Source: Alteromonadaceae bacterium BrNp21-10 (lineage in GTDB: Bacteria; Pseudomonadota; Gammaproteobacteria; Enterobacterales; Alteromonadaceae). Taken from it: a DNA stretch of 64,000 bases. Made by a program: the position numbers and the translations under genes. Every line of letters starts with the position of its first letter. Within the stretch, counting starts at the first letter, position 1. This document shows, in pieces, positions 26,522-35,697 of this stretch. The notes below the pieces were generated by a model that saw only the letters and a program-made list of their open reading frames with translations, ran no database searches and was not told the origin of the DNA. The DNA is taken from the NCBI GenBank assembly GCA_030418115.1, contig JAUHQD010000001.1:496001-560000 (forward strand). The letters are read 5' to 3'.

Positions 26522-27454
26522 ATGATCTTAAAGCCAATTTTTGTTGTCGTCTTGCTCAGTATCCTAAGCCAAGGCTGTACTGTGCTGTCTTCTCACTCAA
26601 AATCTTCGGCACAAATGGGGGATCTAATTTTAGCTGAGCCATTACCGGTTAATTTGCGTAGCCAAATGGCATTAGCGCGATTAAGTGAAATTTTGGCGTT
26701 AAGTGATGATTTCAATGAAGAAGATACCGACAATAACCGCATGCGTATGCAACGGGCCGAGTTATTGTTTCAACGTGGAGTGCTGTACGACAGTGTTGGT
26801 TTAAATGGCATGGCGCAGTATGACTTTAATCGCGCATTACGCCTTAACCCTAGCATGGCCGACGCCCATAATTTTTTGGGTATTCATTACACCCAGCAGA
26901 TGAACTTTATTCAGGCTTATGATGAGTTTGACTCCGCGCTGGATATTAATCCTGATCACGATTACGTATTTTTGAATCGCGGCATCGCTTTATATTACGG
27001 TGGCCGTCCCGAATTGGCAGTTCAAGATTTTGGTACCTTCTATGAGCGTGATCAGAGTGATCCTTATCGTGCATTGTGGACTTACATCGCCGAGAAAGAG
27101 CTAGATAACAAAGCTGCATTGAAGCATTTAGCTGAGATCCGCCAACATTTGGATAATACACACTGGGCGACATCCTTAGTGGATTTTTATTTGGGCAGAG
27201 TCAAAGAGTCATTCATTTTGTCGATGCTTACCCAAGGCGTAAGCAATCAAAAACAGCTAACGGATAAACTCTGTGAAGCGTATTTTTACCTTGGTAAGTA
27301 TCATCGTGATCAAGGCCAGGCTGGTGTTGCCGCTAATTACTTTAAGTTGGCACTGAGCACCAATGTTTATGAATTTGTTGAGCATCGTTATGCGCGCTTA
27401 GAATTAAACTTATTACGTGAGCGTACCTTTGAGGACGATAACGTTATTGAATAG
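26522..27454 (+). CDS. nlpI: TPR lipoprotein NlpI
   Basis: Outer-membrane lipoprotein that in E. coli acts as an adaptor, bringing peptidoglycan hydrolases such as MepS to the protease Prc. The 310 residues match the E. coli size (294). A lipobox (SQGC) sits near residue 19. TPR repeats follow, including FQRGVLYDSVGLNGMAQYDF, ALRLNPSMADAHNFLGIHY and ALDINPDHDYVFLNRGIALYY, all typical of NlpI. In E. coli it follows pnp; here it follows the pectin locus with its own upstream region of about 210 bases. Its end overlaps the next gene. Confidence 0.93.
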   Translation: MILKPIFVVVLLSILSQGCTVLSSHSKSSAQMGDLILAEPLPVNLRSQMALARLSEILALSDDFNEEDTDNNRMRMQRAELLFQRGVLYDSVGLNGMAQYDFNRALRLNPSMADAHNFLGIHYTQQMNFIQAYDEFDSALDINPDHDYVFLNRGIALYYGGRPELAVQDFGTFYERDQSDPYRALWTYIAEKELDNKAALKHLAEIRQHLDNTHWATSLVDFYLGRVKESFILSMLTQGVSNQKQLTDKLCEAYFYLGKYHRDQGQAGVAANYFKLALSTNVYEFVEHRYARLELNLLRERTFEDDNVIE

Positions 27455-28757
27455 GCTGCCCGAACATACTCGGCAAAAACGTTATTTTTTGCTGGGTGTG
27501 GCTTTACTGTTTGCGCTATGCCTACGTGCCGACAACCAAGTTTATCCGCCATTATTACTGCAACTAGCCCAGCAATCTCAGCAGCCGGAAAGATACTGGG
27601 CGGCATTGTTACCTCAAGATCCACAACTTGCTCTCGCTAAACTAAGCCAAAGCACTCAATTACACTGGATAACCCTAGCTGCTAAGCATCGTAATGCTTA
27701 TGCACAATGGCAATTGTCGGAATTGACAACGGATCCCCAGCAACGTTTAATGTGGTTGCAAAAGGCCGCTGAAAACGAAGAGCCGTTAGCACAAAATGCC
27801 TTATATCATCATTTGAAATTAACCTTTCCTGAAGAGGCGTTACGCTGGCTGAAGCGTGCGGCTACTCAAGATGCTAATAGCGCATTACTTCTGGCCAAAG
27901 AAGGCTGGCGGCAGCAAGATGTTACGGCGCTTAAGCATTGGTTAGTTCAGGCCAAACACTTAGGTAATATGCAAGCCGCTGAGTTTTTACAAGCACTGGA
28001 TTTTAGTCAGCAATATCAAGGAGCAGAGCAGGGGTGCCAACAACCTATTCTAGCGGTAACGGACTCGTTGGCTGGTTTAGCTAAAGCCCAGCAATTCCAT
28101 CAACGTTTAATTAGCGATCCTCGCCTGCAGGACTTACCCGTTTGTTTTAGTGGTTTTGTAAGCTTGCCTAAAGCGCAGCTGAAGTGCATGGCGCAAGAAT
28201 CACAAAATGGCCGTTTAGGTTGTGACAATTATCTGCTAGCGCAACGTTTAGCGAATTTTCAGTTTAGCCACATTGTAGTGTTTGCCAATAGTGGTAAGGC
28301 TAATGTAGTCAATGGCATGATGCATTTAGATAGCGCCGATAGTTATGATGTATTTATTCATGAACTGGCGCACTTTTCTGGCTTTATAGATGAATATCCG
28401 TTGTCTAAAACCTTGGCTATGCAATTTTGTGAGGAAGATGGACGTTACCCTAATTTGTTAATCAGACACACTTCAAGCACAGATGAAATACAGGATGAAT
28501 CACAGTTGGTTGCCGCTCGCACTTGTAATAATGGTTCGGCACAGGCGTACAAAACTGCTGAGAGCTTTACCTTTATGGAGTTTTACGATGAAGGGACTAT
28601 TCCGGCTGACTATATAACCAGTTGGCAACGGCAATTAGCACTACCTGCAAAACTAACTCCTGCTTTTATTAACTTGGCACAAGCCTCAGAAAGTGCCAAG
28701 GATAAACCTTTAGCTGATTATTGGTGGCAACGCTTAGCGCACTTTCGCCGTCAATAA
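27417..28757 (+). CDS. Sel1/TPR-like protein with an HExxH metalloprotease-like motif
   Basis: A protein of up to 446 residues that I cannot place in a named family. A signal or membrane helix (YFLLGVALLFALCLRA) comes first, then Sel1-like helical repeats (AYAQWQLSEL, MWLQKAAENEEPLAQNALY, ALRWLKRAATQ). The C-terminal half has HELAHFSGFIDEY, a zinc-protease HExxH with a downstream Glu, near residue 314. The GTG at 27417 lies inside nlpI; a TTG at 27447, also within nlpI, is an alternative. The overlap suggests co-expression with nlpI. A link to envelope quality control is inference only. Confidence 0.65.
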   Translation: MSVPLRTITLLNRLPEHTRQKRYFLLGVALLFALCLRADNQVYPPLLLQLAQQSQQPERYWAALLPQDPQLALAKLSQSTQLHWITLAAKHRNAYAQWQLSELTTDPQQRLMWLQKAAENEEPLAQNALYHHLKLTFPEEALRWLKRAATQDANSALLLAKEGWRQQDVTALKHWLVQAKHLGNMQAAEFLQALDFSQQYQGAEQGCQQPILAVTDSLAGLAKAQQFHQRLISDPRLQDLPVCFSGFVSLPKAQLKCMAQESQNGRLGCDNYLLAQRLANFQFSHIVVFANSGKANVVNGMMHLDSADSYDVFIHELAHFSGFIDEYPLSKTLAMQFCEEDGRYPNLLIRHTSSTDEIQDESQLVAARTCNNGSAQAYKTAESFTFMEFYDEGTIPADYITSWQRQLALPAKLTPAFINLAQASESAKDKPLADYWWQRLAHFRRQ

Positions 28758-28778
28758 TCGTTGCTTGGTTTTATTTTG

Positions 28779-29336
28779 CTAGCTCGGTTGTAGAGGTGAC
28801 CGGCAAAGTCGACATTGGTAGGTCATGCCGCGAGTGATTTTATTGTGGCGGCGAATGCTCAGAGAATGTTGCTGACATTGACACTGATAGGTAAAGGTTT
28901 TCCCCTGTACCTTGGTCACATCCATTTGGTGTTTACTCGTACCTCTTAGCTCGTATAGTGTTGCCATTAAGCCTTTCCATTCAGGGCCATGAGGACGAAC
29001 CTTGCCATACAATTGATAGGCTAACAGGTGACAGATTTCGTGGGGTACTACTTCGTTGATAAAATCATTGAAATTATCTTCAAGTAAAATGGGATTAAAA
29101 CGTAATTCATTGGTTTGTAATCTGGCACTTCCAGCGATTTTACCCCGTTGATTGAAGCCAATTTGTGGGCGTCTAAATGAATGTTTTAGCTTTGTTTCAG
29201 CACGACAATAACAGTCTTCTACGCGTTCAATAATTTGCAGTTGCTTAGGTGAGCATGTTTTTGGTGTAGATCGTACTTTTGATAAAGAGCGCTCCGGCGC
29301 GGTCGGGTTGGAATTCTGCAGACCACGCCAAAACAA
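28779..29336 (-). CDS. sprT: SprT-family zinc metalloprotease
   Basis: A 185-residue SprT/Spartan-like protein. The active-site motif HEICHLLAYQLYG and the following HGPEWKGLM are clear, and the C-terminus has a zinc-ribbon-like CQCQQH...CRLC arrangement. The bacterial role is unproven; eukaryotic Spartan proteases remove DNA-protein crosslinks. It is convergent with the Sel1/HExxH gene and lies four bases downstream of lipA on the same strand, so it may be co-transcribed with the lip operon. Confidence 0.87.
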   Translation of the reverse strand: MFWRGLQNSNPTAPERSLSKVRSTPKTCSPKQLQIIERVEDCYCRAETKLKHSFRRPQIGFNQRGKIAGSARLQTNELRFNPILLEDNFNDFINEVVPHEICHLLAYQLYGKVRPHGPEWKGLMATLYELRGTSKHQMDVTKVQGKTFTYQCQCQQHSLSIRRHNKITRGMTYQCRLCRSPLQPS

Positions 29337-29340
29337 GGTG

Positions 29341-30303
29341 TTATTTCACTTCTTCGCCAGCGGCTTGTTTGTCTGCATGATAACTGGAGCGAACCAGTGG
29401 GCCACAGGCCGCATGCTCAAAGCCTAATTCTTCGGCTTGTTGACGTAAGAAATCAAATTCATCAGGGTGCACATAGCGTTTTACAGGATAGTGATGACGG
29501 CTAGGTTGCAAATATTGGCCTAAGGTCAACATCTCTACATCGTGCTCACGTAAATCCTTTAAGACTTCGAAAATTTCTTCTTTATTTTCACCCATACCCA
29601 TCATTAGGCCAGATTTAGTGGCTACATGGGGATGTTGCTGTTTGAATTTTTGTAATAGTTGTAATGACCACTTGTAGTTAGCGCCAGGGCGGCACTCACG
29701 ATACAAGCTAGGGATGGTTTCCAGATTGTGGTTAAACACATCAGGCACCCCATTTTTGAAAATTTCTAATGCCTTATCCATACGTCCGCGAAAATCTGGT
29801 ACTAGTACTTCAATTTTAGTCGCTGGGCTGTGCTCGCGAATGGCATTGATACAATCCACAAAATGCTGGGCGCCACCGTCACGTAGGTCATCGCGATCCA
29901 CGGAAGTAATCACCACATATTTAAGTTTCATTTCGGCGATGGTTTTCGCCAATTTGATCGGCTCTTCAGCACTGGGCGGTAAAGGCTTACCATGAGCCAC
30001 ATCACAAAATGGGCAGCGACGGGTACAGATATCGCCCAAGATCATAAAGGTAGCAGTACCGTGGTTAAAACACTCGGCCAAATTAGGGCAGGAGGCTTCT
30101 TCGCAGACAGAGTGCAGATTGTTTTTACGCAAGGTCTTTTTGATATGATCAATACGGTCGGTTTGCGCTGGCAATTTTATTTTGATCCAAGCGGGCTTAC
30201 GCAGCATCGCTTCGCGTTCAATCGGCACTATGGTAACGGGTATATGCTCTACTTTCTTACCGTCACGCAGTTTAACTCCGGCCTCGACCCGCACTTTACT
30301 CAT
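29341..30303 (-). CDS. lipA: Lipoyl synthase
   Basis: Radical SAM enzyme that inserts two sulfurs into octanoyl groups on lipoyl domains. The 320 residues fit E. coli LipA (321). The auxiliary cluster cysteines are in [12 protein letters not shown] and the radical SAM motif is CTRRCPFC; the family ending [11 protein letters not shown] is present and carries the conserved RSSY. The ATG at 30303 is preferred over a TTG one codon earlier. The start overlaps the lipB stop by eight bases, so the pair is coupled. Confidence 0.97.
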   Translation of the reverse strand: MSKVRVEAGVKLRDGKKVEHIPVTIVPIEREAMLRKPAWIKIKLPAQTDRIDHIKKTLRKNNLHSVCEEASCPNLAECFNHGTATFMILGDICTRRCPFCDVAHGKPLPPSAEEPIKLAKTIAEMKLKYVVITSVDRDDLRDGGAQHFVDCINAIREHSPATKIEVLVPDFRGRMDKALEIFKNGVPDVFNHNLETIPSLYRECRPGANYKWSLQLLQKFKQQHPHVATKSGLMMGMGENKEEIFEVLKDLREHDVEMLTLGQYLQPSRHHYPVKRYVHPDEFDFLRQQAEELGFEHAACGPLVRSSYHADKQAAGEEVK

Positions 30304-30958
30304 CAAAATTTTCCCGAAATGAAAGTTGTTGTATATCTAGCAGCCCACAAAAGTGACGAATAAGTAATTCAGCTGCTTCATTCAAATTTTTCGGACCGCC
30401 TAAACTGGCGCAATCCGTCATCTGTAATCCGGCATATCCACAAGGATTAATGCGTAAAAATGGACTGAGATCCATATTAACATTTAAGGCCAAGCCATGG
30501 AACGAACATCCTTTACGAATGCGTAAACCGACTGAACAGATTTTGTTACCGTCCACATACACGCCAGGTGCATCGGGCTTTGGGTAGGCTAGGATCTGAT
30601 AGTCAGCTAATAGCTTTACAATGCTTTGCTCTAACGCAGTAACCAGAGCTCGCACCCCAAGTTTACGCCGACGAATGTTCAGTAGCACATACAGCATTTG
30701 TTGGCCGGGACCATGATAAGTAACCTGACCACCGCGATCGACTTTGACCACTGGAATATCGCCGGGTGCTAACAAGTGTTCTGCTTTACCCGCTTGGCCT
30801 TGGGTGAATACCGGGTTGTGCTCCACCAGCCAAATTTCATCGGCGGTTTGATCATCGCGGTTATCGGTAAAATCCTGCATTGCCTGCCAAATCGGCGAAT
30901 AATCGCGATTGTGCAGCTGGCGGATAATCACTGGTTGTTGCAATGTGCTTGAATTCAA
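30296..30958 (-). CDS. lipB: Octanoyl-ACP:protein N-octanoyltransferase
   Basis: Moves octanoate from acyl carrier protein to lipoyl domains, the step before LipA. The 220 residues show the family core [31 protein letters not shown], and the catalytic Lys-Cys pair region [21 protein letters not shown] with INPCGYAGL. The annotated start is a TTG with only a weak ribosome site; the alignment to E. coli LipB supports a start within a few codons of it. It is nine bases downstream of ybeD. Confidence 0.96.
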   Translation of the reverse strand: MNSSTLQQPVIIRQLHNRDYSPIWQAMQDFTDNRDDQTADEIWLVEHNPVFTQGQAGKAEHLLAPGDIPVVKVDRGGQVTYHGPGQQMLYVLLNIRRRKLGVRALVTALEQSIVKLLADYQILAYPKPDAPGVYVDGNKICSVGLRIRKGCSFHGLALNVNMDLSPFLRINPCGYAGLQMTDCASLGGPKNLNEAAELLIRHFCGLLDIQQLSFRENFDE

Positions 30959-30967
30959 CAGGTTGAC

Positions 30968-31231
30968 TTAGAGTACGACTCGAACAAGTTCGAGTGCCGA
31001 AATCTCGGTGTAAATGGTTTCCATATGCTCTTTGCTCGTCACTCTTACACTCAACGATAGCGCATGGTAATGCCCCTTACTACTGGGTTTGATACTGGGG
31101 CTGTAATCACCCGGTGCCAACTGTTGTAATCGCGATACAACAACATCGACTAACGATGGGTGGGCGACCCCCATTACCTTAAAGGTTTGATAACAGGGAA
31201 ATTCTAATAATTCATCAAAATGTGTTTCCAC
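30968..31231 (-). CDS. ybeD: DUF493 family protein YbeD
   Basis: An 87-residue protein, the same length as E. coli YbeD, whose ACT-like fold suggests a regulatory role but whose function is unknown. The conserved parts are FDELLEFPC, FKVMGVAHP, APGDYSPSIKPSSKGHYHALS and a VRVVL end. The GTG at 31231 is chosen over a GTG at 31246 because GGAG lies five bases before it and residue 1 then aligns with the E. coli start. It sits between dacA and lipB as in E. coli. Confidence 0.93.
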   Translation of the reverse strand: METHFDELLEFPCYQTFKVMGVAHPSLVDVVVSRLQQLAPGDYSPSIKPSSKGHYHALSLSVRVTSKEHMETIYTEISALELVRVVL

Positions 31232-31276
31232 AAATTCTCCAAGCACATGGGCTAAATAATATTTTCTTTTGTGGGC

Positions 31277-32446
31277 TTATTCTTCCATGCCCAATTGCAA
31301 TTTCACGTAGTCCATTAAACGGTCAATCAAGCCACCTTGTTGTACCTCTTGCAAGGTTACTAAGGGATATTCGGCAATGGTTTCGCCTTCAAGCTGTAGA
31401 TGTAATGTACCAACGACCTCGCCTTTGGCAAGCGGCGCTTCGAGTTTTTTATCTAGCTTGAAGTTAGCTTCTAAATTTTTACGCTGACCACGAGGAATGG
31501 TAATTGGGGTATCGTTCAAAATACCCAAGTCGACGGTTTGCTTATCACCCATGTAAATACGTTGGGAAACAAAGCTCTCGCCAGCGGCATAAGGCACGAT
31601 GGTTTCAAAATAGCGGAAGCCGTATTTAAGTAGTTTTTTGTTTTCAACTTTACGTGCGCGTTCGCTGCTGGTACCCATCACCACTGCGATGAGGCGCATA
31701 TCGCTTTGGGTCGCAGAGGACACTAAGCTATAACCGGCTCCGGAAGTATGACCGGTTTTAATACCGTCGACATTCAGGCTCTTGTCCCACAATAGGCTAT
31801 TGCGGTTGTACTGCTTAATATCATTAAAGGTAAATTCTTTTTCTTTATAAATAGCATATTCATCAGGAACATCGCTAATCAATGCTTGCGCTAGGCGAGA
31901 CATGTCCCGAGGCGTGGTGTAATGCTCCGGATTGTCGAGCCCATGACTATTCATAAAATGGCTGGAGGTCATGCCGAGTTGGTCGGCATAAGCGTTCATC
32001 ATATCTGAAAATGCGCCGTCACTGCCGGCAATATGTTCGGCCATGGCCACACAAGCATCATTACCTGATTGCACAATAATGCCGCGATTAAGATCTTCCA
32101 CAGAGATTTTTTTACCGACTTCAATAAACATCTTTGAGGAGTCAGTAAAATTTTTCGCCCATGCATTTTCAGAGATGGTCACTAAATCTGTTGGTTTGAT
32201 ATTACCTGACTTAATTTCATTACCGATAATATAGCTGGTCATCATTTTGGTTAGGCTGGCGGGTGCTAATTGCACGTCGGCATTTTCTTCGGCAATCACT
32301 TTACCGGTTGTGGCATCGATTAAAATGTAACCTTTGGCACTGATCGTTGGCGACGGAGGAACAATTACCGCCATAGCTTGAACACTAATCAGGGTAATAA
32401 GCGATGTCGTAACGATGCGAGCGAGAAGAGAGGTTATTTTTTGCAT
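31277..32446 (-). CDS. dacA: D-alanyl-D-alanine carboxypeptidase (PBP5/6 type)
   Basis: Periplasmic, membrane-anchored carboxypeptidase that trims the pentapeptide of peptidoglycan. The 389 residues have a signal peptide ending in VQAMA, the SxxK motif SLTK near residue 64, SGND (SxN) near 125 and KTGHTSGAG (KTG). The C-terminal amphipathic helix (LIDRLMDYVKLQLG) is the membrane anchor. The ATG at 32446 is preferred over an upstream start at 32488 since AAGGA lies five bases before it and the signal peptide then begins correctly. Confidence 0.96.
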   Translation of the reverse strand: MQKITSLLARIVTTSLITLISVQAMAVIVPPSPTISAKGYILIDATTGKVIAEENADVQLAPASLTKMMTSYIIGNEIKSGNIKPTDLVTISENAWAKNFTDSSKMFIEVGKKISVEDLNRGIIVQSGNDACVAMAEHIAGSDGAFSDMMNAYADQLGMTSSHFMNSHGLDNPEHYTTPRDMSRLAQALISDVPDEYAIYKEKEFTFNDIKQYNRNSLLWDKSLNVDGIKTGHTSGAGYSLVSSATQSDMRLIAVVMGTSSERARKVENKKLLKYGFRYFETIVPYAAGESFVSQRIYMGDKQTVDLGILNDTPITIPRGQRKNLEANFKLDKKLEAPLAKGEVVGTLHLQLEGETIAEYPLVTLQEVQQGGLIDRLMDYVKLQLGMEE

Positions 32447-32704
32447 TATCCTTCCATTTTTGACGGCAATTTCTAAATTTGTGCACATAAGGCACGATGA
32501 ATAAAACGCGCCCTAATATATCATTGATAAAATAAGAATTGGCGTATTCTCATCGATTTTTTTAGGGGTTTTAACCGTTGCTTACAAGTTCATCAAACAA
32601 TGATGTTTTATTGAACAACTTATAGATGCTGCCAGTTATGTTGTTGTGACTATAGGCTGGCATAAAAGTTTCGTCATGTTGACGTGTTTGTATCTCGCCC
32701 TTGC

Positions 32705-33523
32705 TTAATGGGGGGCATACAAGGTAAAGGCTTCTGAGTAACCGTCTTGCCTTAACTGTTTAAGTAATTGCTGCGCCGTTAACTCATCAGTAAATGGCCC
32801 TAGTCTTAAACGATAAATGCCATTTTCTGTTGGGGTATGGGTATCAATTTGATAAAGCAGATTTAAGCCACGGGCGAGGTCGCTAATTTTGTTACCATCC
32901 TGTAAGGCCGTAACCTGAATAAACAGTGCTTTATTGGAAGGCGCAGAGGTTGGTGAGGAATTTTCCGAGGGGGCTGGCTCACCCGCAATATACAGCTGAC
33001 CTTGCTCATCGACGGTGATCACATCGATCTGCACATTACCCACGCCGGTTTTAAGTATGTCGAGTTTTTTAGCTGCCGCATAAGACAAATCAATCAGACG
33101 GTGACCGTGAAAGGGGCCACGATCATTAACCCGTACAATCGCTTGTTTGTTGTTGTCTAAATTGGTCACGCGAACAAAGCTGGGTAAGGGCAGGGTTTTA
33201 TGGGCGGCTGACATAGTGTACATATTGTACACCTCACCATTAGCGGTTAGATGACCATGAAACTTTTGTCCATACCATGATGCTTGGCCTTTGGCGGTGT
33301 AGTGTTTAGCCTTATTGGTCGGCATCGGGGTGTAAGTTTTACCTAGCACTTTGTAAGTGCGCAAGGTAGCGCTATGATGTTTCTCATGACGCGGTTGGGC
33401 ATCGTCTTCAGTAATATTTTGCGGTAAATATTGGGGCGCCGAATCATTGCGCTGACTATAACGCCCGGGATTAGCACAGGCTCCCAACAATAACACAAGA
33501 CACAATAACGTCAGATAGCGCAT
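32705..33523 (-). CDS. rlpA: Septal-ring lytic transglycosylase RlpA
   Basis: Lipoprotein (lipobox LLGAC) with a double-psi beta-barrel domain that cuts peptide-free glycan strands. The core GQASWYGQKFHGHLTANGEVYNM, with its catalytic Asp/Glu region, and RVNDRGPFHGHRLIDLSYAAA are clear. A C-terminal SPOR domain (LFIQVTALQDGNKISDLARGL to about residue 270) targets denuded septal peptidoglycan. It is four bases downstream of mltB, and the block rodA-mltB-rlpA-dacA is a known cell-wall group. Confidence 0.95.
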   Translation of the reverse strand: MRYLTLLCLVLLLGACANPGRYSQRNDSAPQYLPQNITEDDAQPRHEKHHSATLRTYKVLGKTYTPMPTNKAKHYTAKGQASWYGQKFHGHLTANGEVYNMYTMSAAHKTLPLPSFVRVTNLDNNKQAIVRVNDRGPFHGHRLIDLSYAAAKKLDILKTGVGNVQIDVITVDEQGQLYIAGEPAPSENSSPTSAPSNKALFIQVTALQDGNKISDLARGLNLLYQIDTHTPTENGIYRLRLGPFTDELTAQQLLKQLRQDGYSEAFTLYAPH

Positions 33524-33527
33524 TGGT

Positions 33528-34526
33528 TCAGTTTCGTTGCTGTTTCAATTGTTGACTGAATTGGTACACCGCCATGGCATACAGAGGGCTGTGGTTATAG
33601 CGGGTAATGCTATAAAAATTATTAAACCCTACCCAGTATTCTTGTCCTTGTTCTAACTCAAACGCGAAGAGTTTTGCTTTGGCATTGCCGTCAACGTTAC
33701 TCCCAACCTTACCCGCCACCTCACCTTCAATGCTGACACCTAATGCTTGAATTTGTTGCCAGTTTTGAGTGAATTTTAAACCCTTAGTAATCAAGTTATT
33801 TGCTTTTGGATCTTCAACTTGAGCTTTAAAGGCGACTGGCTGATTGGCTTGCCAACCATGTTGTTTAAAATAATTAGCCACACTGCCAATGGCGTCTTCG
33901 GCATTGTTAAGCAGGTCACGAATGCCGTCATTATCGAAATCAACCGCATAATGGCGATAGCTAGAAGAAATGAATTGTCCCCATCCCATGGCGCCAGCAT
34001 AGGAGCCCATGAGTTCAGTGGGGTCAAATTTTTCTTCACGACTAAGAAGAAACATTTCCTTCAACTCGCTTTTAAAAAATTTACTTCTGGGTGGGTAATA
34101 AAAACCGAGGGTATATAACGAATCGAGTACGTTATATTTACCTTTATAGGTGCCATAGAAGGTTTCAACGCCAATAATGGCAACAATAATCTCAGCGGGT
34201 ACGCCAAAGGTTTGCTCGGCACGGGCTAAGGTTTGCTGATGTTTTTGCCAAAACTCTAGGCCTTTTTGCAGGCGTTTTTCAGTAAGAAAAATCGGATAGT
34301 ACTGATGCCAAGGTTTCGCCTCCCAAGGGCGGGCAATAGACTCTAATATACTTTGGCTTTTGTTGGCTTTGCCCAGCACGTCTTTGATATAGGTTTCATC
34401 AAACTGGTGGTTATTGACCAAGTCGTCGACAAAAGCTTGTTGTTCTTTGGTAAACGGAGGGGCGGCCAACGCTAGGCTAAAGCTGCAGGTTAATAAAAGG
34501 CCAAGTAGTAGTGGTCTTAACATCAA
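33528..34526 (-). CDS. mltB: Lytic murein transglycosylase B
   Basis: Cleaves peptidoglycan to 1,6-anhydro products. The 332 residues carry a signal peptide (LLLGLLLTCSFSLALA) and the MltB core EIIVAIIGVETFYGTYKGKYNV, which has the catalytic Glu, then SYAGAMGWGQFISSSYRHYAVD. Unlike the E. coli protein there is no lipobox cysteine at the signal peptide end, so it may be soluble in the periplasm, as in the SltB1-like members. It lies between rodA and rlpA. Confidence 0.94.
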   Translation of the reverse strand: MMLRPLLLGLLLTCSFSLALAAPPFTKEQQAFVDDLVNNHQFDETYIKDVLGKANKSQSILESIARPWEAKPWHQYYPIFLTEKRLQKGLEFWQKHQQTLARAEQTFGVPAEIIVAIIGVETFYGTYKGKYNVLDSLYTLGFYYPPRSKFFKSELKEMFLLSREEKFDPTELMGSYAGAMGWGQFISSSYRHYAVDFDNDGIRDLLNNAEDAIGSVANYFKQHGWQANQPVAFKAQVEDPKANNLITKGLKFTQNWQQIQALGVSIEGEVAGKVGSNVDGNAKAKLFAFELEQGQEYWVGFNNFYSITRYNHSPLYAMAVYQFSQQLKQQRN

Positions 34527-34578
34527 ATATCTCTCTTTGTAAGTTAGGGCTTATATGAAAGCTCAAAATGCCCTTATT

Positions 34579-35697
34579 TTATTCACGCAACATCAAACGC
34601 TTTTGGGTGCTAATGGCCATTAAAATACCAAAGCCAGCCAATAGGGTCACCATAGAAGTACCACCGTAACTGATTAACGGCAGTGGCACACCCACAACCG
34701 GCAGAATGCCAGAGACCATACCCATATTCACGAAGACATAGACAAAAAACGTCAATGTAATACTGCCTGCCAACAATTTGCTATAGGCTTCTTGGGTGCG
34801 CATGGAGATGATCATGCCACGGATAATTATAAATAAGTACAAGGTTAACAGTGCCAATATACCGAATAGGCCAAACTCTTCACTGAAGACTGAAAAAATA
34901 AAATCGGTATGACGCTCCGGTAAAAATTCCAATTGGGATTGGGTGCCTTGTAAAAAGCCTTTTCCTTGCAAGCCCCCGGATCCAATGGCAATTTGCGACT
35001 GAATAATATGGTAGCCGGAGCCCAATGGATCGGTTTCCGGATTGAGGAAAGTCAACACTCGCTGTTTTTGATAATCCTGCATCAGGAAAAACCACATTAC
35101 TGGGGCAAATGCCGAAACAACACTGATAAAGCCAAATACCAGTTTCCAACTAAGCCCCGCTAGGAAAATAACAAAAATTCCAGAGCTAGCAATTAATAAT
35201 GAAGTACCTAGATCGGGTTGTTTAGCAATAAGTAGTGTCGGCACTATGACTAGTACAAAAGCCATGAAGGTATGCCGAAAACGCGGAGGTAGGTTAAAGC
35301 GACTGATATACCATGCCACCATCATTGGTACTGCCAGTTTCATAATTTCAGAGGGTTGAAAACGCATGAAACCCAGATCAAGCCAGCGCTGAGCACCTTT
35401 ACCTATAGTGCCTACAACTAATACGGCGACTAACATGGCGATACCAATAACATAAAAATGAATGGATAAACGGCGATAGGCTAAGGGCGGAATTTGGGCG
35501 ACGACAATCATGACTAAAATAGCAAAGGCCAGGCGAATCAACTGGCGTTTGATGAGATCTATATCCTGACCGCCGGCGGAGTATATGACCGCTAAGCCCA
35601 CTCCCATTAGCATCAATAAGCCACACAATAACCAACCATCAATATGTATTTTTTGCAGAGTGGTTTGCTTATTGCTATTTAAATTATTTCGCAACAT
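34579..35697 (-). CDS. rodA: Rod-shape peptidoglycan glycosyltransferase RodA
   Basis: SEDS-family inner-membrane polymerase that makes glycan strands for cell elongation together with PBP2. The 372 residues match E. coli RodA (370). About ten membrane segments are visible along with the signature GSGGLQGKGFLQGTQSQLEFLPERHTDFIF and the late PLPLISYGGTSM. Its start overlaps the mrdA stop by 14 bases, which fits the tight RodA-PBP2 partnership. Confidence 0.97.
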   Translation of the reverse strand: MLRNNLNSNKQTTLQKIHIDGWLLCGLLMLMGVGLAVIYSAGGQDIDLIKRQLIRLAFAILVMIVVAQIPPLAYRRLSIHFYVIGIAMLVAVLVVGTIGKGAQRWLDLGFMRFQPSEIMKLAVPMMVAWYISRFNLPPRFRHTFMAFVLVIVPTLLIAKQPDLGTSLLIASSGIFVIFLAGLSWKLVFGFISVVSAFAPVMWFFLMQDYQKQRVLTFLNPETDPLGSGYHIIQSQIAIGSGGLQGKGFLQGTQSQLEFLPERHTDFIFSVFSEEFGLFGILALLTLYLFIIIRGMIISMRTQEAYSKLLAGSITLTFFVYVFVNMGMVSGILPVVGVPLPLISYGGTSMVTLLAGFGILMAISTQKRLMLRE

